A stretch of 64,000 nt of DNA from assembly GCF_002499975.2 (NCBI RefSeq), contig NZ_CP052766.1, positions 2,976,001 to 3,040,000 of the forward strand, written 5' to 3'. The first letter of the stretch is position 1, and each line of letters begins with the position of its first letter. Below are positions 54,767-62,922 of this stretch, one piece after another. The DNA comes from Alteromonas pelagimontana (GTDB lineage: Bacteria > Pseudomonadota > Gammaproteobacteria > Enterobacterales > Alteromonadaceae). Below the pieces are notes generated by a model. The model made no database searches, had not been told where the DNA came from, and was given only the letters and a program-made list of their open reading frames with translations. A program made the translations under genes and the position numbers.

Positions 54767-55534
54767 TTAAGCATGGGGATCATCATCAGGCAATTGTTTC
54801 GACAGATGAATTGTCTTGGCAGTCCCAACCTTGCGAGATCGCAGCTTGATATTCAGCATCTCAACCAAAAAGGAAAACGCCATAGCGAAGTAGATGTAAC
54901 CTTTTGGTATGTGGACATCAAAGCCTTCAGCAATAAGTGTAAAGCCAACCAATATCAGAAACGACAGCGCCAACATTTTAATGGTGGGATTGGCGTCAAC
55001 GAAATCTCCGATTGGCTTTGCGGCTACTAACATTACACCTACCGATGCAACGATTGCGATGACCATTATGCTTAGATGTTCAACCAGTCCCACTGCTGTG
55101 ATGACTGAATCCAGTGAGAAAACGATATCGAGAACCGCAATTTGAACGAGCACAGAAATAAAACCTGCAGCTGCCACCTCTGTTGTGGAAGCGTTTTCCA
55201 CCTCGAAACTTCCGTGAATTTCGTGCGTGGATTTGGCGAGAAGAAAAAGCCCACCGAGAACTAATATGATATCTCGGCCTGATATTTCGTGGTTCAGCAC
55301 CGAGAAAAACGGGTCCACCAGACCCATCACCCAGGCCAGACTGAATAAAAGAAGTAATCGGGTCAGCATTGCTAGTGCTATTCCCAGTTTCCGAGCTTTT
55401 TCGCGCTGGCGGGGCGGTAATCTCCCTACAAGGATCGATATGAATATTATGTTATCTATTCCAAGAACAATTTCCAAAGCCATTAAGGTTGCTAATGCTA
55501 TCCACGCTTCTGGGCTAACCAGCCATTCAAACAT
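54767..55534 (-). CDS. TerC/YkoY-family membrane protein
   Basis: 255 residues with seven or eight helices. Asp-rich helix motifs LEIVLGIDNIIFISIL and AVLDIVFSLDSVITAVGLV are the TerC signature. Members are Mn or Ca exporters or aid metal loading of exported proteins, and are named from tellurite resistance. No CBS or CorC domain follows. I saw no yybP-ykoY riboswitch in front, so manganese control is not supported by the sequence. Confidence 0.9.
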   Translation of the reverse strand: MFEWLVSPEAWIALATLMALEIVLGIDNIIFISILVGRLPPRQREKARKLGIALAMLTRLLLLFSLAWVMGLVDPFFSVLNHEISGRDIILVLGGLFLLAKSTHEIHGSFEVENASTTEVAAAGFISVLVQIAVLDIVFSLDSVITAVGLVEHLSIMVIAIVASVGVMLVAAKPIGDFVDANPTIKMLALSFLILVGFTLIAEGFDVHIPKGYIYFAMAFSFLVEMLNIKLRSRKVGTAKTIHLSKQLPDDDPHA

Positions 55535-55941
55535 TTTTTCTGTTCTCTACTTTGGTGGGAATTTGATGGTTTTGGATTACAGTCAAATAAAGCCCTAACG
55601 AAGTGGTACTTATGTCCTTAGCTAATTATGTACTCAGTAAGCTGGATTCGGGATTAACCGCGCCTATCACTGACGCCATTTTTCGCTTCCCATGTGTTGC
55701 CAGCTATGACGTAAATTAACATTCCCTTACAACGTCAGCATAGTCATCATTGAGCTTGTTTATCGTTACAGACTAACGGATTCGCGAAGAGAAAGTTTTT
55801 AAGTGCCCCACGTTGCGTTTCCGCGGAAATAGAACGCCCTGGAGCAGTTGCCGCAGCTTATAAGCTGAAAAATTCTCGCGCTGAGTGAGCACACGTCAAG
55901 GTGAAACAGTATACACTTAGCAAAAGCGCGTTGTTTTCACC
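55535..55941. other. Intergenic region with repeat copy 4
   Basis: 407 bp between two minus-strand genes; only the repeat core at 55867-55902 is recognised. Confidence 0.5.
55867..55902 (+). repeat. Dispersed intergenic repeat, copy 4 (core only)
   Basis: GAAAAATTCTCGCGCTGAGT followed by GAGCACACGTCAAGGTG, matching the 3-prime half of copies 2 and 3. Confidence 0.8.
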
Positions 55942-56508
55942 TTACTTACCATGGTTTTCCACTTTTTTCACAGGCTTGCACGGGCTGCCGATGGCGATCA
56001 TTCCGGCTTCAATACTTTTAGTAACCACACTTCCTGCGCCAATAACGCAACCATCGCCAATCGTTACGCCGGGTAAAATGGTGACGTTACCCCCAATCCA
56101 TACATCGTTTCCAATTGTAATAGGTTCTGCAAAGCCAATGTGTTCAGCCCGCTCTTGCGGCTCCAGGGGATGATGGGCGGTATAAAAAGAAACGTTAGGG
56201 CCAATAAAAACTCTGTCGCCTATAGTGACGTCACAGCAATCGAGCACGGTCCAGTTGAAGTTAATAAAGATGTGGCTACCCATCTTTATATTCACGCCGT
56301 AATCAATCCGAATTGGCTTTTCAACATGAATGTCTTCGCCCATTTCGCCAAAGAGTTGCTTTAGTAGCTGGGTTCTGGCTTCCACATCCCGCGGGCCAAG
56401 CGCATTAATTTTGTCGGTCAAGTCGCGGGCTTTATACCGAATCTCAACTAAATTCGGGTCGTTGATCCAGTACTTTTCTCCAGCTACCATTTTATCAAAT
56501 GCGTTCAA
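55942..56508 (-). CDS. Maltose/galactoside O-acetyltransferase-like hexapeptide protein
   Basis: 188 residues. Left-handed beta-helix repeats (IGDRVFIGPNVSFYTAHHPL, IGNDVWIGGNVTILPGVTIGDG, VIGAGSVV) and the catalytic His of TAHHPL mark the Maa/LacA/NodL family, which acetylates sugars using acetyl-CoA. The start is a TTG at 56508 with GGAGG seven bases upstream, giving MNAFDKMVAGEKYW. The nearest ATG is 15 bases downstream without its own Shine-Dalgarno. Confidence 0.9.
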   Translation of the reverse strand: MNAFDKMVAGEKYWINDPNLVEIRYKARDLTDKINALGPRDVEARTQLLKQLFGEMGEDIHVEKPIRIDYGVNIKMGSHIFINFNWTVLDCCDVTIGDRVFIGPNVSFYTAHHPLEPQERAEHIGFAEPITIGNDVWIGGNVTILPGVTIGDGCVIGAGSVVTKSIEAGMIAIGSPCKPVKKVENHGK

Positions 56509-56692
56509 GGTTCTACCTCCATTAAATTTCCGGCTCCACATTCACCTTTGCGCAACGCTTCTATGAGATGGCGCAAATGGAGTAACAGTTGTTACTTTTG
56601 AAGGTTAACAGCAGAGGAACGTTTAGGCTTTGAAAATTTTTGCCTAACGTAATACTTGCGCAGCGGCTTTAGGCCGCAGCGCAAGACGCGAT

Positions 56693-58312
56693 TTATACAG
56701 TAAACCTGTTGGTGAGAACCCGTAAATTTTCTGCCAGCCGCGCAAGTTCAGAACTTGACGAGTGAGTTTGATTGGCACCAGCAACAATTTCACCATTAAG
56801 ATCTTTTATTGTCACTAAGCTTTTATCCACTTCGTTTGATACAGTTGCCTGTTGCTCGGCGGAAATAGCAATAGCGTCATTTTGTTCACTGATGCGTGCA
56901 ACTGACTGAGTGATTTCCTCTAGCGCGTCGCCCGCCGCTGTGGCAATTACAAGTGTTTTTTGCGCTGAAGTCTGGCTGGTTTCCATCGATTCAACGGTTG
57001 TTTTAGCGCCTGCCTGAATAGAATTAATCATCGTTTCTATCTCTTGCGTAGATTCCTGGGTGCGATAAGCCAGCGCCCTTACTTCATCAGCTACTACTGC
57101 AAATCCTCGACCTGATTCTCCCGCTCTGGCTGCTTCGATTGCAGCATTTAACGCCAGCAAATTGGTTTGATCGGCAATAGTACCGATAACGTCCAGTACA
57201 GTAGAAATTTTCTTAATTTCCAATACCAATCCGTCTAAGCCATTTTCTGTCAGTTTCAGATTTTTAATTACGTCTTCAACATCGGCAATGGTATTATCAA
57301 CCTGCTTTTTCCCTTCGTCGGCCTTATCACTGGCCATTTCCGATTCATGCGACGTAGAAACCGCATTGCGGGCAACCTCAGCAATGGCAGCGGTAAGCTC
57401 AGTGACAGCAGAAACAGACATTTCCAGTTGCTGGTTTTGTTCATTGATACCATTTGTGGATTGATGCGTGACAATGCTCAATTCCTCTGCGGTAGACGCC
57501 AACATATCAGAGGAATCTTTAATTTCTTCAATCGCCTGCCGGAGGTTAGTCTGCATCTTGGCGAGAGCTTGTACCATTTGAGCTAATTCATCATCGCCAT
57601 CATCTTCAATACGCTGGGTTAAATCACCATCTGCAATGCTTTCTGCCACAGATAGTGCCATGCGAATAGGACGCATCAGACTTGTTGTAAATCTAGCAGC
57701 CAAAATAATAACTAACACAATAGCGGCAAGTGAAATTACGCCAATAATCGTTAATGATTGAGCGAAAACAGCATCAGTTTGTTTGTCGCTTTCATTAATT
57801 TGCTGTACCTGAAATTCGACAAGTGCTTTCACTTCGGCGGCGACTTCCTCGCCTAATGGAACCATTTTATCCATTTGCAGCGCCATGGCAGCATCGTGAT
57901 TATTCGCCTGGACTAATGCTCTCTGTTCACGCTGCAAAGCGTAAAAGCGGTCAATACTTGCCTCAACAGAGTCGATAAGCTGTTTAGCTTTAGCGGTTTT
58001 GGCAAGTTCGCGCATATCCTTGATATACTGATCCACTAGCGTTTTTGCTTCCTGAAGTTTTTGTTCAAACTTCGGAGCCGTCTGCGCATTTGCATCCATC
58101 AAGTAGGCGTTTTGCAACCGGAAACGATAAAGGTTCGCCATTATTCCTGAAGAAGCCCTTAATGCGGGCACACGATCTGCCGCTATAGTAGTAATTTCGT
58201 CGTTCAACTGGTTTAAACGTAATGACGATAAAATCGCAATAACCAGAACAATGGCACCCATCAAAAAGAAAGCGATGGTGGAACGCTTTCCAATAGAAAT
58301 TTTTCTCAACAT
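56693..58312 (-). CDS. Methyl-accepting chemotaxis protein
   Basis: 539 residues: two transmembrane helices flanking a helical periplasmic four-helix-bundle ligand domain (about 35-185), HAMP (about 210-260) and the MCP signalling domain with the tip [35 protein letters not shown]. The ligand is unknown. The start at 58312 has GAGAG upstream; an upstream ATG at 58360 has none. Confidence 0.92.
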   Translation of the reverse strand: MLRKISIGKRSTIAFFLMGAIVLVIAILSSLRLNQLNDEITTIAADRVPALRASSGIMANLYRFRLQNAYLMDANAQTAPKFEQKLQEAKTLVDQYIKDMRELAKTAKAKQLIDSVEASIDRFYALQREQRALVQANNHDAAMALQMDKMVPLGEEVAAEVKALVEFQVQQINESDKQTDAVFAQSLTIIGVISLAAIVLVIILAARFTTSLMRPIRMALSVAESIADGDLTQRIEDDGDDELAQMVQALAKMQTNLRQAIEEIKDSSDMLASTAEELSIVTHQSTNGINEQNQQLEMSVSAVTELTAAIAEVARNAVSTSHESEMASDKADEGKKQVDNTIADVEDVIKNLKLTENGLDGLVLEIKKISTVLDVIGTIADQTNLLALNAAIEAARAGESGRGFAVVADEVRALAYRTQESTQEIETMINSIQAGAKTTVESMETSQTSAQKTLVIATAAGDALEEITQSVARISEQNDAIAISAEQQATVSNEVDKSLVTIKDLNGEIVAGANQTHSSSSELARLAENLRVLTNRFTV

Positions 58313-59030
58313 AGTTTGTGACTCTCGCAATTGGTAATGTGCGCGGTTAGCGCCTTTCATTTATTAATAACGGCAATACAAAAACCAACATGGCATTTAT
58401 ATCAACGCTTTATTTATCTTTAGAGTGTGATGGAGCTGCTACTCAGGATGCAAGGTGACTGATTTTTGGGGCGGCGATTATCTATGGATTTCAGTAGAAC
58501 AAAAGTATGTGTATTAATTCTTTGATATAACTGGCGCGCGACAGGTCTGAAGATGCTTCCGCCGTAGCCAACCTAACATCCTTATAGATCTGTATATCTA
58601 TCAGGGAACTCTGCTGCAATATATTTACGGAACAACTGAATCTGGGGTGACCGCGTTCCTAATTATCCCATTTTGTCGCCTCGCAGCTTTGTGCTTTTTT
58701 AGTTATAGCCATCTATAGACCGGCACTGCTATGGAACTGTGGGTTAATACCATTTGCTCGTTACACACAATCTCGCAAGCGCCTGGTATAGCCGTTAAGG
58801 CATTTTTTTGCGTTTTTCCACCCATTACGCAGAACTCAAAGCCACTTTGTTAAGCTAAATCGTCCGCGTGGCTCGATCTGATACTCACATCGATTGGTAT
58901 AACCTATCAGAGAATAAATTCCTGAAGCGCTAATACGCATTTCTTGAAACGCCAGCTAACTTCCGCTGCGGCTAAAAAAGCTGCGGATTATCAATAAAGG
59001 CACTGGTGAAACAAACAGAGAGGGTGAAAT
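58313..59030. other. Long non-coding stretch before the DUF421 gene
   Basis: About 718 bp with no convincing gene. Short open frames lack ribosome binding sites. No tRNA, repeats or clear terminator were recognised. Confidence 0.4.
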
Positions 59031-59573
59031 ATGGAACAAGCATTTTTTGACGGGTGGACAGTGCTATTGCGAACTTTGGTAGTAGGCGTACTCGCCTACA
59101 TCTGTCTAATCGTGTTTCTCCGAATAACAGGCAAGCGAACGTTATCGAAAATGAATGCCTTTGATTTTGTTGTTACGGTTGCCCTAGGCTCCACACTGGC
59201 CACCATTTTACTTAGTAAAGATGTCAGTCTTGCTCAAGGGGCGTTGGCTCTCGCAATATTGATCGGGCTACAGTACATAATTACCTGGGCCAGTGTTCGC
59301 ACTCGCTGGATAAAACAAACTGTAACAGGTGAACCAACAATGCTGCTTTTTCGCGGCGAGTTCATTGATAATGCGCTTAGTCGATCACGGGTAACGCAAG
59401 ATGAGGTTATGGCGGCTATTCGTTCCGCAGGTATTGCATCTCTTGATGATATTGAGGCGGTGGTGTTAGAAACCGACGGCTCGTTCAGTGTGGTGAAACA
59501 AAGCGAAAACCCGGGATATCAAAGCCTTAGTGGCATTAAAAACGCTCCCTACAAGGATAACAAAAAATCGTGA
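59031..59573 (+). CDS. DUF421/YetF family membrane protein
   Basis: 180 residues: three N-terminal helices then a cytoplasmic YetF domain. FLRITGKRTLSKMNAFDFVVTVALGSTLATILL and the VLETDGSFSVVKQ segment are diagnostic. Function unknown; some members are linked to spore or stress physiology in Firmicutes. AGGGTG precedes the ATG. Confidence 0.9.
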   Translation: MEQAFFDGWTVLLRTLVVGVLAYICLIVFLRITGKRTLSKMNAFDFVVTVALGSTLATILLSKDVSLAQGALALAILIGLQYIITWASVRTRWIKQTVTGEPTMLLFRGEFIDNALSRSRVTQDEVMAAIRSAGIASLDDIEAVVLETDGSFSVVKQSENPGYQSLSGIKNAPYKDNKKS

Positions 59574-59757
59574 TGACTAAGTGTAATAACTGCCTTTTCC
59601 TACCAAAGTAGCGCTAACGTAGTTGGCAGTTAGGCTCCGCTGTGTAGGAAGTCAGAGCCCAACACATCTGGCAAACGTTCGATGCGCGCGGCTCGACAAT
59701 TGAGTAAGAGTGCTAAGCAAAGCAACAGTCACTTACGCTCCTAAACGTTGATCAAGT

Positions 59758-60882
59758 CTAACTCAATTGAGGTTCTGGTGCATTCTGCTCAATTAACCCT
59801 TCGGCTTTCATTTCTGCCCAAAAATCTGCTGAAATTTTGGTGCGCATAGACGCCACGTTTTCCTCAGGTTGATGAGGTTTGCGTGCGCCAGGAATGACGC
59901 TGCTTACCTGCGCTGGCGCACTACAAAACTGTAAAGCCGCAGTGCGAAGATCTGTACCATGAGCTGCGGCAATCTTATTCATGCGCGCCCGCTTCTCTTT
60001 AAATCCGTCCGGAATCTTGCCACTGTAATTATAGCGGTCTTTGCCAGCCAAAAACCCATTATTCAGAGGTGAGCCAACTACTACCGTCGCATTGGCTTTT
60101 TTGCAGCTCGGGAACAGTTTATCCAAAGATTCCCGATGATCCATTAAGGTATACTGACAGGCGGCAAGGTGAACGTTTGGCTCAGCATTTTCATTTGCAG
60201 CCAGAATTGGCGGTAACGTATTTACGCCCATGCCCCAGCCTTTAATCATTCCTTCTTCTCGCATCTTTGTCAGCTCAGGCATTGCGCCTTTTATCGCCTG
60301 TTGAAGCAAGCTGTCATAGCGGTCGCTTATGTCTTTATTGTCTGGAGAAAGGTCGTGAATGAAAACCAGATCGATAGAACTGACACCCAAACGCTGCAGG
60401 CTGTCCTCTATTGAGCGTCGGGTGGCGCTGGCACTGTAATCATACTTATAGTCGAACGAGTCAGGGTTTGCCCAGTCAGTATCCGGCGCAGACGGCGCTG
60501 CTGAGAGTATGCGTCCTACTTTGGTTGATAAAATATATTCATCACGGGGGCGCCGGTGTAAGGCCATACCAAACCGGCGTTCACTGAGACCAAGCCCGTA
60601 CCAGGGCGATGTATCATAGTAACGCATTCCTGCGTTCCAGGCATTTTCCAGAATGGCCTGAGCGTCGGCATCAGAAACGGGAAGACCAGAGGAACCGCCC
60701 AGTGGCGCGCCACCCTGGCCAAAGCGATAGCCGGGTTGCCACGAACCCGCCGCTGTTGTGGAAGACTGAGAAAGTACAGGAGACTGCGAAGCAGCCAAAG
60801 CCTGGGTGCTAATTATGCTGCCCATGCCTATCGCTGCGGAACTTATGAGCGATGTTTCCAAAAATTTTCTGCGATTCATCAT
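59758..60882 (-). CDS. Tat-exported aldo-keto reductase
   Basis: 374 residues. The N-terminal RRKFLETSLISSAAIGMGSI stretch is a twin-arginine signal, so the enzyme is probably periplasmic. AKR catalytic set: Asp/Tyr in YYDTSPWYGLG, Lys in STKVGRI, His in VFIHDLSPD. It resembles D-threo-aldose 1-dehydrogenases and related sugar/pyridoxal dehydrogenases. NAD(P)H in the periplasm is not normally available, so export would be puzzling unless the cofactor is bound before export. Two Met codons open the frame; either may be the start. Confidence 0.82.
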   Translation of the reverse strand: MMNRRKFLETSLISSAAIGMGSIISTQALAASQSPVLSQSSTTAAGSWQPGYRFGQGGAPLGGSSGLPVSDADAQAILENAWNAGMRYYDTSPWYGLGLSERRFGMALHRRPRDEYILSTKVGRILSAAPSAPDTDWANPDSFDYKYDYSASATRRSIEDSLQRLGVSSIDLVFIHDLSPDNKDISDRYDSLLQQAIKGAMPELTKMREEGMIKGWGMGVNTLPPILAANENAEPNVHLAACQYTLMDHRESLDKLFPSCKKANATVVVGSPLNNGFLAGKDRYNYSGKIPDGFKEKRARMNKIAAAHGTDLRTAALQFCSAPAQVSSVIPGARKPHQPEENVASMRTKISADFWAEMKAEGLIEQNAPEPQLS

Positions 60883-61207
60883 GGTTTGCCCCTTAGTAGC
60901 AATCTACTCTAATCAGTGACTTTTTACGCCAGATGCGTCAAATTGATCAGAATAAATCATGTCCCTGTCCAGGGATATCAGTAGGCGGCTCTTTTTCAGT
61001 TTGGTCAAAATGCCGATGCGCTGGCTGGTGGATTTGTACTAATTCTCATTGAGATGGCAAAATAAACCGCAGCGGAAAGCTGCGGTGAAATATTTTATAA
61101 CTACTGTTACAACAGCCTTCCAACTACTCTGTCCGCATGCCCGCATGGCGACTTTGACAGACCTCTGTTTTCGCTGATTGAACAAGTATTACAACGAATT
61201 AGCGGGA
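60883..61207. other. Intergenic region with a terminator
   Basis: 325 bp between two minus-strand genes. The terminator at 61066-61086 is the only structure seen. Confidence 0.5.
61066..61086 (-). terminator. Terminator of the ECF42/YCII operon
   Basis: ACCGCAGC / GCTGCGGT with a 5-base loop, followed on the minus strand by a T-rich run (TTTATTTTG), about 120 bp past the DUF1428 stop. Confidence 0.75.
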
Positions 61208-61561
61208 TTACTCTTCTACAATCACGTTGAAGGATCCATAAATCAGTCGAGAGCCATCAAAAGGCATAGGATTGTTTGCTGAATCACAGATTGGATCCTC
61301 CATAAACGCCTCCATACCTGCCTTTTGAATATCTTTAGACGGCCACCAAACCCAGGAAAACACCACTGTTTCGTCATCCTTACATTGGACCGCAAGCGCA
61401 AAGGAGGTTTTTTTGCCGGCAGGCACCTTGTCTCCCCAGGTTTCTACTACCTGGATACCGCCACATCGTTTAAACACTTCGGCTGCCTTGCGTGCCAGTT
61501 CAATATACTCGGCTTTTTTATCATTAGCCACGGCACAAACAAAACCATCTACATAGCTCAT
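61208..61561 (-). CDS. DUF1428 family protein
   Basis: 117 residues, cytoplasmic ferredoxin-like fold. MSYVDGFVCAVANDKKAEYIELARKAAEVF and VVFSWVWWPSKDIQ match DUF1428. Overlaps the upstream YCII gene by 4 bp (ATGA), so it belongs to the same operon. Function unknown; DUF1428 and YCII share the dimeric alpha/beta-barrel fold. Confidence 0.9.
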   Translation of the reverse strand: MSYVDGFVCAVANDKKAEYIELARKAAEVFKRCGGIQVVETWGDKVPAGKKTSFALAVQCKDDETVVFSWVWWPSKDIQKAGMEAFMEDPICDSANNPMPFDGSRLIYGSFNVIVEE

Positions 61562-61950
61562 TTTGCTTCTCCTTTCAGGGGGTAATGAATATTCTGTGAG
61601 GCAGCTAGCTCCCGCACCGGGCGAATTTCTATACTGCCATACCTGGCCGGCGGAATTTTTTCTGCCTGAGTAATAGCCTCGTTTAAGTCTCTGGCTTCCA
61701 GTAAATAGAAACCAGCCAATTGCTCTTTAGTTTCCGCAAAGGGGCCGTCGGTAATGTGGATCTGGCGATCTCTTACCCGAAGTGTTGTCGCCGATGCTAC
61801 GGGAAGCAAGGCTTCGCCGGTGATCATATATCCGCGATCAGTAAGATCCTCGCCACACGCCATACACTCTTGACTTAGTGCATCCCATTGTTGCTGACTT
61901 AGCGCGGCCATTTCCTGTTCGTTGTAATAAACTAACGCGACATATTTCAT
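61558..61950 (-). CDS. YCII (DGPF) family protein
   Basis: 130 residues. The DGPF motif TDGPFAETKEQLAGFYLLE is complete. YCII/DGPF proteins are the usual companions and targets of ECF42 sigma factors, as here. They form dimeric alpha/beta barrels, function unknown. It lies 15 bp after the YCII-VOC gene. Confidence 0.92.
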   Translation of the reverse strand: MKYVALVYYNEQEMAALSQQQWDALSQECMACGEDLTDRGYMITGEALLPVASATTLRVRDRQIHITDGPFAETKEQLAGFYLLEARDLNEAITQAEKIPPARYGSIEIRPVRELAASQNIHYPLKGEAK

Positions 61951-61965
61951 GATAATCTTCCTGCG

Positions 61966-62817
61966 TTAGTGAGGCATCTCGGGGCCGGGAACCATAATCA
62001 TCCACTCCAGGCCGAATTGGTCTTTTAACTGGCCGTATAAGGGCGACCAGAACGTTTCAGTGAGCGGCATGGTTACTTCACCACCCTCGCTCAATGCCGC
62101 AAATACATTTTTGGCAGTCTCTTCGTTTTCCACCGTAAGAGACTGACTAAATCCTGAAAATGACCCCGCTTCATTACAGCCATCGGAAGCAAAAATCCGG
62201 GTATTGCCAATAGCAAATTCACAGTGCATTATTTTTGATTCGAATCCCGGCTGTAACAGGCCTTCCGGAAGGGGATCCGGCGCATCACTAAAGCGAAATT
62301 TTGTAATTACTTTGGCTTTCAGATGCTTGACGTAAAAATTCAGAGCCGCTTCGCAGTCTCCCCGGAAAAACAAATAGGAATTAAGTTGGGCCTGTTGCAA
62401 CGCCATCTCATTGCGACTGGCGAACTCCTTAGCAGCAATGTGTTCAAAGTTTTCCACATCACAAAAATCTTCTATTTCATAATGAGGTCTAACTTCAATC
62501 TCAGAGTCTTCAGGCATTGGTTTTGGACATTGCTTTACCCATTCCAGCGCCTCTTCTATATTGTTAACTTCCCAGATCCAGTAGCCGGCAATCAGTTCAC
62601 TCGTCTCGCTGAAGGGGCCTCGCACAACAGTGCGTTTATCGCCACTGAATTTGACTCTGAAACCTGTTGAACTTGGCTTTAATCCGTCACCTAATTTCAT
62701 TACCCCGGCTTTTACTAGCTTGTCATTAAAATTTCCCATCGCTTCCATTAACTCGGGTGAAGGCAGTGTGCCGGCTTCTGAACTTGGCGTCGCTTTGACG
62801 ATGACCATGACTTTCAT
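61966..62817 (-). CDS. YCII domain fused to a PhnB-like VOC domain
   Basis: 283 residues. The N-terminal half is a YCII/DGPF domain (VVRGPFSETSELIAGYWIWEV, where the Asp of DGPF is Arg), the C-terminal half a PhnB-like glyoxalase/VOC domain (YLFFRGDCEAALNFYVKHLKAK and MTETFWSPLYGQLKDQFGLEWMI). This is likely the first target gene of the ECF42 sigma factor encoded upstream: a matching promoter lies in the 105-bp gap. Substrate unknown. Confidence 0.88.
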   Translation of the reverse strand: MKVMVIVKATPSSEAGTLPSPELMEAMGNFNDKLVKAGVMKLGDGLKPSSTGFRVKFSGDKRTVVRGPFSETSELIAGYWIWEVNNIEEALEWVKQCPKPMPEDSEIEVRPHYEIEDFCDVENFEHIAAKEFASRNEMALQQAQLNSYLFFRGDCEAALNFYVKHLKAKVITKFRFSDAPDPLPEGLLQPGFESKIMHCEFAIGNTRIFASDGCNEAGSFSGFSQSLTVENEETAKNVFAALSEGGEVTMPLTETFWSPLYGQLKDQFGLEWMIMVPGPEMPH

Positions 62818-62879
62818 TATTTTATTCCTTTTCGTTAGCTGTTGAGAAAAAGTAAGTTGCGCTTAGCTTTCGATAAGTA

Positions 62880-62906
62880 GTCGAAAGGGACGCGCTGAAT
62901 TCGACA
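62880..62906 (-). promoter_or_regulatory. ECF42-type promoter before the YCII operon
   Basis: On the minus strand TGTCGA (62906-62901) is followed by 17 bases and CGAC (62883-62880). This is the bipartite pattern known for ECF42 (TGTCGA at -35, CGA[C/T] at -10). It lies 17 bp after the sigma gene stop and about 60 bp before the YCII-VOC start. Confidence 0.65.
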
Positions 62907-62922
62907 GAAAATTGAAAAAATT

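Noticed and set aside
55535..55900. Possible manganese (yybP-ykoY) riboswitch before terC
   Set aside because: Looked for because terC genes often have one; the conserved sequence elements were not found.
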